Shown here one piece after another: positions 45,380 through 55,391 of a stretch of DNA of 64,000 nucleotides. Position 1 is the first letter of the stretch, and the number at the start of each line of letters is the position of its first letter. A model generated the notes under the pieces. That model saw only the letters and a program-made list of their open reading frames with translations. It was not told the DNA's origin and ran no database searches. Source of the DNA: Pseudomonas sp. BCA17 (GTDB lineage: Bacteria > Pseudomonadota > Gammaproteobacteria > Pseudomonadales > Pseudomonadaceae); contig NZ_SGWI01000001.1 of NCBI RefSeq assembly GCF_004519405.1, positions 310,001-374,000 on the forward strand, written 5' to 3'. The translations under genes were made by a program, and so were the position numbers.

Positions 45380-46426
45380 ATGAACAACGAACAAGACCCT
45401 CGCTGGGCGGCCATTGTTGCCCGCGATGCCAAGGCTGACACGCTGTTTGTCTACGGCGTGAAAACGACGGGGGTGTATTGCCGCCCCAGCAGCGCCTCGC
45501 GTCTCCCGCGCCCGGAAAATATCGAATTCTTCGACAGCCCCGCCCTCGCCGAAGCCGCCGGTTACCGCCCCAGCAAACGCGCATCCGCTGACCAGACCCA
45601 ATTGGCGGCCCACCATGGGCAACTCGTCGCCGCCGCATGCCGGCAGATCGAACAGGCCGAAACGCCACCCAGCCTTGAAGTGCTTGCCCGCCAGGCCGGG
45701 TTGAGCGCCTTTCATTTTCATCGCGTATTCAAAGCGGTCACCGGCCTGACCCCCAAGGGTTATGCCAGTGCGTTGCGCTCACGCAAAGTCCGCAACGGCC
45801 TGCAAGGGCCTCACTCGGTAACCGATGCCCTGTATGACGCAGGTTTTAGCTCCAGCAGCCGGTTTTACGAGTCAGCCGACCAACTGCTCGGCATGAAGCC
45901 GCGCGATTTCAAAGCCGGTGGCACCAATAGCACCATTCGCTTTGCCGTCGGCCAATGCTCACTGGGCGCGGTGCTGGTGGCGCAGAGCCAGCGAGGGGTG
46001 TGCGCCATTTTATTGGGTGACGACCCGGACAAACTGGTTCGCGATCTGCAGGACCAATTCCCCAAGGCCGAACTCGTCGGGGCGGATCGTGATTTTGAAC
46101 AATTGATCGCCCAAGTCGTGGGCTTCATCGAAGCGCCGGCATTGGGCTTGGATCTGCCTCTGGACTTGCGCGGCACCGCCTTCCAGGAGCGGGTGTGGCA
46201 AGCACTGCGCGAAATCCCGGTGGGCACCACCGCCAGCTATGCGCAAATTGCCGAGCGGATCGGCGCCCCCCAGTCTTTTCGTGCGGTGGCCCAGGCCTGT
46301 GGCGCCAACCACCTCGCGGTGGCCATTCCTTGCCACCGCGTGGTGCGCAGCAATGGCGAGCTGTCGGGCTACCGCTGGGGCGTAGAGCGCAAGCGGCAGC
46401 TGCTGGAACGGGAAACCACGCCTTAA
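45380..46426 (+). CDS. ada: Ada-type methyltransferase/regulator with a degenerate zinc site
   Basis: A 348-residue protein with three parts: an Ada N-terminal domain (about 1-75), an AraC helix-turn-helix (about 80-165) and an O6-methylguanine-DNA methyltransferase domain (about 180-345). The methyl acceptor of the last is intact (Cys318 in AIPCHRV). In the N-terminal domain only Cys34 (VYCRPSS, equivalent to E. coli Cys38) remains; the other three zinc ligands are Ser38, Ser65 and Ala68 in place of Cys42, Cys69 and Cys72. Methylphosphotriester sensing may thus be lost, while O6-methylguanine repair should persist. ATG 45380 is preferred to a GTG nine bases earlier. Confidence 0.93.
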   Translation: MNNEQDPRWAAIVARDAKADTLFVYGVKTTGVYCRPSSASRLPRPENIEFFDSPALAEAAGYRPSKRASADQTQLAAHHGQLVAAACRQIEQAETPPSLEVLARQAGLSAFHFHRVFKAVTGLTPKGYASALRSRKVRNGLQGPHSVTDALYDAGFSSSSRFYESADQLLGMKPRDFKAGGTNSTIRFAVGQCSLGAVLVAQSQRGVCAILLGDDPDKLVRDLQDQFPKAELVGADRDFEQLIAQVVGFIEAPALGLDLPLDLRGTAFQERVWQALREIPVGTTASYAQIAERIGAPQSFRAVAQACGANHLAVAIPCHRVVRSNGELSGYRWGVERKRQLLERETTP

Positions 46427-46884
46427 TGGATACCGATGTAAATCAGCGCCTGCTCGTCCGCCTGGTAGACCTCGAAGTCAGTCACAAACGCACGAGACTC
46501 CACGCCCGGCTGCTCGAAGTAGGCCCAGACCCGTTGCCAGGCCTGGATGATTGCATCCGGCATCGGCCCATTGGCCTCGAACACCAGGTAACGCCCCGGC
46601 TCGATCACCAGGCTTTCGAACCCTTGGGCAGGTGCATGGGTCGCGACCCCGGCGGTGACATTGAACAGCCCCTGCGCATCGGACTCATAACCGCTGTACA
46701 CCCCGTAAACCGGCGACTCCGCTTGCTTACCCGGAATGGCCTGGTAAAGCCCTTCCTCAAAAAACCGTTGCCACATCGGCCCGATTTTCGCGCTGGTAGG
46801 CTGCATCTCATCGGCATTGCGTGTCCGAACGCTCAACCCGGACACCCTGATTGCCCCCACCCGTTGTTCCTTGATCGTTTGCAC
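46423..46884 (-). CDS. GyrI-like effector-binding domain protein
   Basis: A 153-residue single-domain protein of the GyrI/AraC effector-binding (SHV) fold: VQTIKEQRVGAIRVSG, YGVYSGYESD, GRYLVFEANGP and a final DFEVYQADEQALIYIGI. GTG 46884 is chosen because AAGGAGA lies six bases before it; the longer frame has no ribosome site. Proteins of this type bind small hydrophobic ligands or inhibit gyrase. It converges on ada with a 4-bp overlap, and no regulatory domain is fused. Confidence 0.85.
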   Translation of the reverse strand: MQTIKEQRVGAIRVSGLSVRTRNADEMQPTSAKIGPMWQRFFEEGLYQAIPGKQAESPVYGVYSGYESDAQGLFNVTAGVATHAPAQGFESLVIEPGRYLVFEANGPMPDAIIQAWQRVWAYFEQPGVESRAFVTDFEVYQADEQALIYIGIH

Positions 46885-47052
46885 AGCCCTCTCCTTTTCA
46901 AGCTTGCGGTTTGCGCATAAAACCACAGGTTGTATGACGGATGCTCACCCTTCATGAAATTTCGCTGACGTCCAGTGAATAAAACAGACTGGCCGGGTGC
47001 CAGGCGCCCTGCTAAAACAGCGTAAAGCCTCATCAACGCTGGAGACCTACCC

Positions 47053-48117
47053 ATGAGCACCTGGCCAGATACCCGCATTCTCGACCTGCTGGGCATCGAC
47101 GTGCCCATCATTCAAGCCCCGATGGCCGTGGGTACCACCACCGCAATGGTCATCGCCGCCAGCCAGGCAGGCGCGCTGGGCTCGATGCCCGCTGCCGCAC
47201 TGACTATCGAACAATTGCGCGAAGCCTTGACCACCCTTCGCCAGGCCGGCTCGCGCCCTATCAACGTCAATTTCTTCTGCCATCAGCCGCCTGCTGCCGA
47301 TGAAGCGCGTGATCGCCACTGGAAGGAGTTGCTGGAGCCTTACTACCGTGAATTGGGCGCCGACTTTGAGGCGCCCACCCCTGAATCCAATCGTGCGCCT
47401 TTCAATGAGGCGGCATGCAAAGTGGTCGAAGAGTTCCGCCCGGAAGTGGTCAGCTTCCACTTCGGACTGCCGGAAAAGTCTTTGCTTGATCGCGTAAAAG
47501 CCACGGGTGCCAAGGTGCTGTCTTCGGCCACTACCGTTGAGGAAGCGATATGGCTGGAACAGCACGGCTGCGACGCGATCATTGCCATGGGCATTGAAGC
47601 CGGTGGGCACCGAGGGCTGTTTCTCAGCAGCGACCTCAATACCCAGATCGGCCTGATGGCCCTGGTGCCGCAAGTGGTCGACGCCGTCAACGTGCCGGTG
47701 ATTGCCGCCGGAGGCATCGCTGATGCGCGCGGTATTGCGGCGGCGTTCGCGCTTGGCGCTTCGGCGGTGCAGATTGGCACTGCGTATCTGTTCACCCCCG
47801 AAGCCAACGTCACCGCCTCCCATCACCATGCGCTGCGTAATGCCCAGGCCAGCGAAACGGCGCTGACCAACCTGTTCACCGGCCGCCCGGCGCGCGGCAT
47901 CGTCAACCGGGTGATGCGCGAGCTTGGGGCGATCAACCCGGCGGCTCCGGCGTTCCCCCGGGCCGGCGGCGCCTTGATGCCGCTCAAGGCCAAGGATGAA
48001 GCGGGGTTCAGCAACTTGTGGTCTGGCCAGGCGTTGCGCTTGGGCAAAGATATGTCCGCCTATGAGCTGACGCGCGAATTGGCCGAGAAGGCGCTGGCCA
48101 AACTCCAGAGGCACTGA
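47053..48117 (+). CDS. Nitronate monooxygenase
   Basis: A 354-residue FMN-dependent TIM-barrel enzyme of the 2-nitropropane dioxygenase family. Motifs are PIIQAPMAVGTTTAMV, NVNFFCHQPP, the catalytic His186 in MGIEAGGHRG, and AAGGIADARGIAAAFALGASAVQIGTAYL. It oxidises propionate 3-nitronate and alkyl nitronates. GGAG precedes the ATG. It is a single gene just upstream of the mod operon. Confidence 0.94.
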   Translation: MSTWPDTRILDLLGIDVPIIQAPMAVGTTTAMVIAASQAGALGSMPAAALTIEQLREALTTLRQAGSRPINVNFFCHQPPAADEARDRHWKELLEPYYRELGADFEAPTPESNRAPFNEAACKVVEEFRPEVVSFHFGLPEKSLLDRVKATGAKVLSSATTVEEAIWLEQHGCDAIIAMGIEAGGHRGLFLSSDLNTQIGLMALVPQVVDAVNVPVIAAGGIADARGIAAAFALGASAVQIGTAYLFTPEANVTASHHHALRNAQASETALTNLFTGRPARGIVNRVMRELGAINPAAPAFPRAGGALMPLKAKDEAGFSNLWSGQALRLGKDMSAYELTRELAEKALAKLQRH

Positions 48118-48156
48118 CACCTGAGGCAACTTTGCGCTGTACCGGCAATGGCCAAC

Positions 48157-48180
48157 CGCTATATATTCCCGTACATAGCG
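48157..48180. promoter_or_regulatory. ModE operator upstream of modA
   Basis: A 24-bp near-palindrome with arms CGCTATAT and ACATAGCG, separated by 8 nt. It fits the E. coli ModE box (CGxTATAT-N8-ACATAxCG). It lies 47 bp before the modA start, where molybdate-bound ModE would repress. No modE gene lies in the window. Confidence 0.82.
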
Positions 48181-48203
48181 CTAGAGCCTTCTACCTCTAG
48201 TAA

Positions 48204-48986
<783 letters not shown>

Positions 48987-49667
48987 ATGCCGCTGTCGAG
49001 CGCCGATTTTTCCGCGATCTGGTTGACCATCGAACTGGCGTCCCTGACCACCGTGATCCTGCTGGTCATCGGCACGCCGATTGCGCTATGGCTGTCGCGC
49101 ACCCGATCCTGGTGGCGCGGTCCCATTGGGGCCGTTGTGGCACTGCCGTTGGTGCTGCCGCCGACGGTGATCGGTTTTTACCTGCTGTTGACCATGGGCC
49201 CGAACGGCTATTTCGGCCAGTTCACCCAATGGTTGGGGCTTGGCACCCTGACCTTCAGCTTCGCCGGCCTGGTGATCGGTTCGGTGATCTATTCCATGCC
49301 GTTCGTGGTGCAGCCATTGCAAAACGCTTTCTCGGCGATCGGCACGCGGCCATTGGAAGTGGCCGCGACCTTGCGGGCCAATCCGTGGGACACCTTCTTC
49401 ACGGTCATCCTGCCGCTGGCACGCCCGGGCTTTATCACCGCGTCGATTCTCGGCTTTGCCCACACAGTCGGTGAATTTGGCGTGGTGTTGATGATCGGCG
49501 GCAATATCCCCGACAAAACCCGTGTGGTTTCGGTACAAATCTACGACCATGTCGAAACCATGGAATACGCCCAGGCCCATTGGCTGGCGGGCTCCATGGT
49601 GGTGTTCGCATTCGTGGTATTGCTGGCGCTCTACTCCAGTCGTAAAACCAAGATGGGTTGGAGCTGA
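48987..49667 (+). CDS. modB: Molybdate ABC transporter, permease
   Basis: A 226-residue inner-membrane permease with five or six helices. The EAA loop is [25 protein letters not shown], the coupling site to ModC. Its ATG directly follows the modA stop, so the genes are translationally coupled. Length matches ModB. Confidence 0.96.
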   Translation: MPLSSADFSAIWLTIELASLTTVILLVIGTPIALWLSRTRSWWRGPIGAVVALPLVLPPTVIGFYLLLTMGPNGYFGQFTQWLGLGTLTFSFAGLVIGSVIYSMPFVVQPLQNAFSAIGTRPLEVAATLRANPWDTFFTVILPLARPGFITASILGFAHTVGEFGVVLMIGGNIPDKTRVVSVQIYDHVETMEYAQAHWLAGSMVVFAFVVLLALYSSRKTKMGWS

Positions 49668-49672
49668 TCGCG

Positions 49673-50752
49673 ATGATGGATGTACGCCTGCAACTGAACT
49701 ATTCGGGTTTTGCCCTGGATGTGGACCTGCACCTGCCTGGCCGTGGCGTGACCGCGTTGTACGGGCACTCCGGTTCCGGCAAGACCACCTGCCTGCGCTG
49801 CATCGCCGGACTGGAGCGGGCCGCCGACGGGTTTATCCGCATCAACGACGAAGTCTGGCAAGACAGCCGCAATGGAGTGTTTGTGCCACCGCATAAACGC
49901 GCCGTGGGTTATGTGTTCCAGGAGGCCAGCCTGTTCCCGCATTTATCAGTACGCGCCAACCTGGAGTTCGGCCTCAAGCGCATTCCACGTGCACAGCGTC
50001 GGGTGGATATGGCCCATGCCACCGAGCTGCTGGGTATCGGTCATCTGCTTGACCGTCACCCGCAACACTTGTCCGGTGGCGAACGCCAGCGCATCGGTAT
50101 CGCCCGCGCGTTGCTGACCAGCCCCGGGTTGTTGTTGATGGATGAGCCGCTGGCCGCCCTGGACAGCCAGCGCAAAAGTGAAATCCTGCCGTACCTCGAA
50201 CGCCTGCACGATGAACTGGACATCCCGCTGCTGTACGTCAGCCATGCCCAGGATGAAGTCGCGCGGTTGGCTGACCACCTCGTGCTGCTCAGCGACGGCA
50301 AGGCACTGGCCAGCGGCCCCATCGGTGAAACCCTGGCACGACTCGATTTGCCCATGGCCTTGGGTGATGACGCCGGCGTGGTCATCAATGGCGCCGTCAG
50401 CGCCTATGACGCGCACTACCAGTTGCTCACCCTGCAACTGCCCGACAGCACCCTGTCCATGCGCGTGGCCCATGCACCGCTGGCGCTGGGCAAACAGCTG
50501 CGTATCAAGGTGCAGGCGCGGGACGTGAGCCTCAGCCTGCAGGTCGAAGAGCACAGCAGTATCCTCAACCGCTTGCCGGTGACGGTCACCCAGGATATTT
50601 CGGCGGATAACAGCGCCCATGTGCTGGTGCGCCTGGATGCCGGTGGTACGCCGTTGCTGGCGCGCATCACGCGATTCTCCCGCGACCAGTTGCAACTGCA
50701 CCCCGGCCAGACACTGTGGGCACAGATCAAGGCGGTGGCGGTGTTGGCCTGA
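49673..50752 (+). CDS. modC: Molybdate ABC transporter, ATP-binding protein
   Basis: A 359-residue ATPase. Walker [11 protein letters not shown]-loop [11 protein letters not shown], signature [15 protein letters not shown], Walker [13 protein letters not shown] and the switch histidine YVSHAQDE are present; the C-terminal Mop/TOBE domain (about 285-355) senses molybdate. The ATG at 49673 has GGAG nine bases upstream and lies 5 bp after the modB stop; a frame five residues longer begins with TTG inside modB. Confidence 0.96.
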   Translation: MMDVRLQLNYSGFALDVDLHLPGRGVTALYGHSGSGKTTCLRCIAGLERAADGFIRINDEVWQDSRNGVFVPPHKRAVGYVFQEASLFPHLSVRANLEFGLKRIPRAQRRVDMAHATELLGIGHLLDRHPQHLSGGERQRIGIARALLTSPGLLLMDEPLAALDSQRKSEILPYLERLHDELDIPLLYVSHAQDEVARLADHLVLLSDGKALASGPIGETLARLDLPMALGDDAGVVINGAVSAYDAHYQLLTLQLPDSTLSMRVAHAPLALGKQLRIKVQARDVSLSLQVEEHSSILNRLPVTVTQDISADNSAHVLVRLDAGGTPLLARITRFSRDQLQLHPGQTLWAQIKAVAVLA

Positions 50753-50830
50753 GCAACTTTTTGGCACCACCGCAAAGGGCCGCGGTCAATCAGACATACC
50801 GGCCTGACCTGTTGCCAAGGAACCTGCACC

Positions 50831-51880
50831 ATGCCCGACTCTGCGCTGCCCGCCGATCTCCCCCGCGACCTGCATTACGTTGACGACAGCCAACCCGGCA
50901 TCCGTCGGAAGACACTGCGCGGCAAATTCCAGTATTTCGATGCGAAAGGCGAACGCATCAAGGACCCCGACGAGATCAAACGCCTGAACGCGCTCGCCGT
51001 ACCGCCGGCCTACACCGACGTGTGGATCTGCGCCGACCCGCAAGGCCACCTGCAGGCTACAGGGCGTGATGCGCGTGGCCGCAAGCAATACCGTTACCAT
51101 CCACGCTGGCGCGAAGTGCGTGACAGCGACAAATATTCTCGACTGCAAGAATTCGGTAAAGCCCTGCCCAAACTGCGCAAGCAATTGGAAGCACAAATCG
51201 CCGAACCCGGTTTTACCCGCGAGAAAGTCCTGGCCACGGTGGTCATGTTGCTCGACGCCACACTGATCCGGGTGGGCAACACGCAGTACGCACGGGACAA
51301 CAAGTCCTATGGGCTGACCACCTTGCGTAACCGTCATGTGGACATCAAGGGCAGCGAAATCCAGTTCCAGTTTCGTGGCAAAAGCGGTGTCGAGCATCAA
51401 GTCAGCGTCAAGGACAGGCGCCTGGCCACGGTGGTCAAGCGTTGTATGGAGCTGCCGGGGCAAAACCTGTTTCAATACCTGGATGAAAACGGTGAGCGCC
51501 ATACCGTCAGCTCCCACGACGTCAACGCGTACCTGCACAACCTCACCGGTGCCGACTTTACCGCCAAGGACTATCGCACCTGGGCCGGCACCGCGCTCGC
51601 ACTCGCCGTGCTGCGCGATCTTGAATGGCAGCCCGAATCCGATGCCAAGCGGCATGTAGTGAGCATGGTCAAGAGTGTGGCCAAGCAACTGGGCAACACG
51701 CCGGCGGTGTGCCGCAAGTGCTACATCCACCCGGCGGTACTGGAGCATTTCAGCCTGGGCGAGTTGTCCAAACTGCCCAAGCCACGGGTGCGCAAAGGCC
51801 TCAAGGCCGAAGAGGTCGCCCTGGCCATGTTCCTTGAGCAGTTGGCCGCCGACTTGCCCACGAACACCAAGCCGGGTTAG
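50831..51880 (+). CDS. Type IB DNA topoisomerase
   Basis: A 349-residue eukaryotic-type topoisomerase I that relaxes DNA by a 3'-phosphotyrosine intermediate. Motifs include DVWICADPQGHLQATGRDARGRKQYRYHP, RVGNTQYARDNKSYGLTTLRN, DYRTWAGTALA and the active-site Tyr298 in CRKCYIHPAV. Size matches bacterial members of the poxvirus-like family, common in Pseudomonas. It is probably its own transcription unit; GGA lies before the ATG. Confidence 0.95.
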   Translation: MPDSALPADLPRDLHYVDDSQPGIRRKTLRGKFQYFDAKGERIKDPDEIKRLNALAVPPAYTDVWICADPQGHLQATGRDARGRKQYRYHPRWREVRDSDKYSRLQEFGKALPKLRKQLEAQIAEPGFTREKVLATVVMLLDATLIRVGNTQYARDNKSYGLTTLRNRHVDIKGSEIQFQFRGKSGVEHQVSVKDRRLATVVKRCMELPGQNLFQYLDENGERHTVSSHDVNAYLHNLTGADFTAKDYRTWAGTALALAVLRDLEWQPESDAKRHVVSMVKSVAKQLGNTPAVCRKCYIHPAVLEHFSLGELSKLPKPRVRKGLKAEEVALAMFLEQLAADLPTNTKPG

Positions 51881-52003
51881 CCTTTGCGCCTCTTCTGACT
51901 GACGGATGACCGCCGACGTGAACAACTAAGCCTTCCAAAATGTACCTGCAACGAGCCGCCTGGCGCGCTTGTTGGCCTGTTCGACATTTTTTTGGAGGTG
52001 CTG

Positions 52004-53638
52004 ATGACTGACGTCAACCGGCTGCCCGTACTCGTTTCCTTGCAACACCTGTCTTTCCAGTTCGCCAATGGCGATACCTTGCTGGAGGACATCAATCTCT
52101 CCATCGATCACACGCCGACCGGGATTGTCGGGCGTAACGGCCGTGGCAAAAGCATCCTGGCCAAGTTGATCGCCGGTGTGCTCAAACCTTCCGGCGGCAC
52201 ACTCGACGGTAACGCCCGTGTGGCGTATGTCGCGCAGACCCTGAGCGTGCAACCGGACGAGAGCATTGCCCAACTCACCCGCACTGCCCAAGCCCTGGCG
52301 GCGCTTGAACGCATGGCGTCGGGCGAGGCCCGTGCCGATGACTTCGACGTGATCGACGAGCGCTGGGACCTCGCCGAACGCCTGCGCGCAGCACTGGATG
52401 CGGCGGGCCTGCAGGCGCTCAGCTTCGATACGCCGGCCGATCAACTGAGTGGCGGGCAAATGGCCCGGGTTGCTGTGATCGGCGCCGTGTTGGTGGCGCC
52501 GGATCTGCTGGTATTGGATGAGCCCACCAACCATCTCGATAGCCTGGGCCGTGCATGGCTGCTGCGAACCCTGAATGAGTGGCGCGGCGGCCTGGTAGTC
52601 ATCAGCCATGATCGACAGTTGCTCAACACCTTGGCGCGCATCATCGAGCTTTCGCCGCTGGGCATGCGCGTGTATGGCGGTAACTACGATGCCTACCGCC
52701 TGCAACGCGACACCGAACAACATGCGGCGGTTGCAGCGCTGGAGCACGCCAGGCTTGAACGCAGCCGCGAACGCAAACGCCTGCAAAAGGATCATGACAG
52801 CCTGCAACGCAATGCCGCCCGCTCACGCAAACAGGCAGAAACCGCCAACGTTGACCGGTTCACCAAGGCACGCTGGAAAGGTGCCGCCACGGAAATCGTT
52901 AGCACCGTGCGCAGCGCCCACCGCGCCGAAAAGAACCAACTCGACCAGCAGGTGTGCCAGGCCTACGCACGCGTGGTGGACGACACGCCCACCCTGCTCG
53001 CCCTGCCCGGTTCAAAGCTACCCAATGGCCGCCAGGTCATTACGATGGAACAGGCCCAATTGCCGTGGCTCGATCCGCGACAACCCTCTACTTGCATCAC
53101 GCTGAACCTGATGGGGCCTGTACGCGTGGCGGTGCGGGGGCCGAACGGCTGCGGCAAATCCACGTTGCTCAAGGTGCTTGCGGGGCACTGGCGGGCGAGC
53201 GCCGGCGAATGTGCGGTGCACGTCACCAGCGCTTATATCGATCAGCATCTGGCGCTGCTGGACGACCGACGCTCCATCGTCGAACAACTCAACCTGCTCG
53301 ACACGCCCCTGGCCGAAGCCGAACTGCGCACGCGCCTGGCCCTGCTGCAACTGGATGCGCTGCGCGTCACCCAGCCCACCGGCCAGTTGAGTGGCGGCGA
53401 GCGATTGAAAGCCGCCATGGCGATTGCCTTGTGGCGCAAAACCCCGGCGCAACTGTTATTGCTCGACGAGCCCACCAACCATCTGGACCTGGAATCCGTA
53501 CTCGCCTTTGAACACGCGCTGCAGGGCTTTACCGGAGCCATGGTCGTGGTGTCCCATGACGAGGCCTTTGTGCAGGCGCTTAAGCCGACGCATCGGCTGG
53601 ATTGGCATTCGGCGGGCTGGCGACTGGAATGTACCTGA
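52004..53638 (+). CDS. ABC-F family ATPase
   Basis: A 544-residue protein with two nucleotide-binding domains and no membrane segment. Domain 1 has GRNGRGKS (Walker A), LSGGQMARVAVIGA and LLVLDEPTNHLDSL; domain 2 has GPNGCGKST, LSGGERLKAAMAIAL and LLLLDEPTNHLDLES. The linker (about 240-330) is Arg/Lys/Glu-rich and helical, as in ribosome-binding ABC-F factors. Walker A of domain 1 carries an unusual Arg (GRGKS). GGAGG is five bases before the ATG at 52004. Its ribosomal role is inferred. Confidence 0.92.
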   Translation: MTDVNRLPVLVSLQHLSFQFANGDTLLEDINLSIDHTPTGIVGRNGRGKSILAKLIAGVLKPSGGTLDGNARVAYVAQTLSVQPDESIAQLTRTAQALAALERMASGEARADDFDVIDERWDLAERLRAALDAAGLQALSFDTPADQLSGGQMARVAVIGAVLVAPDLLVLDEPTNHLDSLGRAWLLRTLNEWRGGLVVISHDRQLLNTLARIIELSPLGMRVYGGNYDAYRLQRDTEQHAAVAALEHARLERSRERKRLQKDHDSLQRNAARSRKQAETANVDRFTKARWKGAATEIVSTVRSAHRAEKNQLDQQVCQAYARVVDDTPTLLALPGSKLPNGRQVITMEQAQLPWLDPRQPSTCITLNLMGPVRVAVRGPNGCGKSTLLKVLAGHWRASAGECAVHVTSAYIDQHLALLDDRRSIVEQLNLLDTPLAEAELRTRLALLQLDALRVTQPTGQLSGGERLKAAMAIALWRKTPAQLLLLDEPTNHLDLESVLAFEHALQGFTGAMVVVSHDEAFVQALKPTHRLDWHSAGWRLECT

Positions 53639-53706
53639 GATGATTGCACCAACCCGCAAAGCCTCTTACGGTAATGGCCGAATAATCTCACCGAGGAGCC
53701 TGCCCC

Positions 53707-54411
53707 ATGCTGCCTTCGTCCCGCGGCACGTACGCCAATGCCGCACTCGCCCATCGCCAACGTTGGCGCGGTCGGATCGGCTTGATGCTGGTGGCCAGTC
53801 TTTCGGTGCTGGCAGGCATGACCGATGCTATCGGTTTCATGGCCTGCGGGGATTTTGTGTCGTTCATGAGCGGCAATACCACGCGCCTGGCCGTGGCAAT
53901 GGGCGCCGGTGACCTTGGCTTGACCGGACGCCTGCTGCTGTTGGTCGTGATGTTCGTCATCGGCAACGCTTTGGGAGTCGTGGTCAGCCGCCTCAGCCGC
54001 CGGCACGCCATGCCCTTGTTGTTGTGCATCGCCGCTCTGTTGAGCAGTGCCGGCTTGTGGCCTTTCGCCGAGACGCTACCGGCGTTACTGGCGGCGATCA
54101 TCGCCATGGGCATGCTCAACGCGGCGGTAGAAGAGGTCAATGGCCTGCCCGTCGGGCTGACGTATGTAACGGGAGCGCTGTCACGCTTTGGCCGTGGGCT
54201 GGGGCGCTGGCTACTGGGCGAACGACGCAACGGGTGGCGGGTACAGTTGATCCCGTGGGCCGGGATGTTTGTGGGAGCGGTGATTGGCGCCGTATTGGAA
54301 CATCAGTGGGGGCTGAAGGCGCTGCTGGTCAGTGGCGCATTGGCGGCATTGCTGAGTCTGGTATCGCTGAAGATTCCGCGGCGCTGGCACCTGGGCTATA
54401 TGCCGCGATAG
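53707..54411 (+). CDS. DUF1275 (YoaK-type) membrane protein
   Basis: A 234-residue membrane protein with six hydrophobic segments. LASLSVLAGMTDAIGFMACGDFVSFMSGNTTRLAVAMG is characteristic of DUF1275, and NGLPVGLTYVTGALSRFGRGLGRWL lies in the second half. Its function is unknown. GAGGAG precedes the ATG, and a 13-bp inverted repeat lies 12 bp beyond the stop. Confidence 0.88.
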   Translation: MLPSSRGTYANAALAHRQRWRGRIGLMLVASLSVLAGMTDAIGFMACGDFVSFMSGNTTRLAVAMGAGDLGLTGRLLLLVVMFVIGNALGVVVSRLSRRHAMPLLLCIAALLSSAGLWPFAETLPALLAAIIAMGMLNAAVEEVNGLPVGLTYVTGALSRFGRGLGRWLLGERRNGWRVQLIPWAGMFVGAVIGAVLEHQWGLKALLVSGALAALLSLVSLKIPRRWHLGYMPR

Positions 54412-54422
54412 CAGGAAGAGGA

Positions 54423-54485
54423 GCTCGCTCGACGTTTCGGCCTCGACATCCGTGTACCGGTAAAGAGCCATCACGTCGAGCGAGC
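54423..54485. repeat. 13-bp perfect inverted repeat with 37-nt loop
   Basis: GCTCGCTCGACGT (54423-54435) and ACGTCGAGCGAGC (54473-54485) are exact inverted repeats between two convergent genes. There is no T-run, so an intrinsic terminator is unlikely. Confidence 0.7.
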
Positions 54486-54554
54486 GGATGAATCATAAGC
54501 CAATGCTCGGCGGCTGTCGCGCCGGGCATTTCCGAATAATGCTAAGGCAGGGGA

Positions 54555-54908
54555 TTACAGACAGGTCGCGAGCGCGGCCTGGCGACGCTTGGCAGGCATC
54601 GAATCCTGGGCGGCATAGTAGTTGACGGTGGAGCCGGCACCCGCAGCGCGCACATCTACGAAATAGGCGCCATCGGTGGTGTACACCGTGAAACCACCCG
54701 ACTCCAGCGGTTCCTTGAAGCCACCGGCGTCAACGCCGAACACCGCCTCGTCCTGCCAGCCGAACTGCACGCATTGGGCAACCACCAGTGGGGCCTTGTC
54801 CGACGCCAGGGTCTTATAGGGCTGACCTGCGCGCGCTTCTTTCATCTTCGCGCCCGCGCAACCGGACAGTGCCGCCACCATCATGACGCCCATTACTACG
54901 TTACGCAT
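54555..54908 (-). CDS. Small lipoprotein
   Basis: A 117-residue protein starting MRNVVMGVMMVAALSGCAGA with lipobox LSGC (Cys17). It has QCVQFGWQDEAVFGVDAGGF in the middle and a conserved-looking C-terminal cysteine. AAGGAGG seven bases upstream sets the ATG at 54908; a frame 39 residues longer is not supported. Residue +2 is Ala, suggesting the outer membrane. Function unknown. Confidence 0.85.
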   Translation of the reverse strand: MRNVVMGVMMVAALSGCAGAKMKEARAGQPYKTLASDKAPLVVAQCVQFGWQDEAVFGVDAGGFKEPLESGGFTVYTTDGAYFVDVRAAGAGSTVNYYAAQDSMPAKRRQAALATCL

Positions 54909-55045
54909 GCCATCGCCTCCTTGGAAAAACCGCGACTGTACCATCGCCGCAGGCTTAACTGACGCGCGCATGAACTTTGTTTCACGGTAAAAGCAAAATG
55001 CGCCGTTTATAGTGACCAGGCTCATTTTTAAGAAGTCTCCCTTCG

Positions 55046-55070
55046 GCCCGCCCTCCCGCGGGCTTTTTTT
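55046..55070 (+). terminator. Orphan intrinsic terminator on the + strand
   Basis: GCCCGC and GCGGGC around CCTCCC, followed by seven T. No + strand gene precedes it within 600 bp; genes on both sides are on the - strand. It could end a short transcript. Confidence 0.75.
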
Positions 55071-55079
55071 GCTTGTGCG

Positions 55080-55391
55080 TCAGAAGAACCAGCGGAACAG
55101 ATAGAACAGCGCCATGCTCAGCAGCACCGTAATCAGCACGCTGCGCGTCCAGAACATCAGCGCTACCGCGCAGACACCCGCGAGCAGATAAGGGTTGGTC
55201 GGGCTCAGGTTGAGCCGGTGCTCCGCTAGAAAAATGATCGGCCCACAAATGGCCGTGAGCATGCCCGGCACCGCAAACCCCAGGAACTCCCGGGCGCCGC
55301 GGTTAAGGCGCACCGGCAGGCGTGGTTCGATAAACAGGTAGCGGTTGAGAAATACCACCAGGCCCATGGTCACTATCATGATGTAGATCAT
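55080..55391 (-). CDS. azlD: AzlD-type branched-chain amino acid export subunit
   Basis: A 103-residue membrane protein with four helices; MIYIMIVTMGLVVFLNRYLF and FLGFAVPGMLTAICGPIIF are typical AzlD. Its ATG overlaps the azlC stop by 4 bp (ATGA). Together AzlC and AzlD form a LIV-E family exporter for branched-chain amino acids. A longer frame reading from within azlC is rejected. Confidence 0.92.
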   Translation of the reverse strand: MIYIMIVTMGLVVFLNRYLFIEPRLPVRLNRGAREFLGFAVPGMLTAICGPIIFLAEHRLNLSPTNPYLLAGVCAVALMFWTRSVLITVLLSMALFYLFRWFF

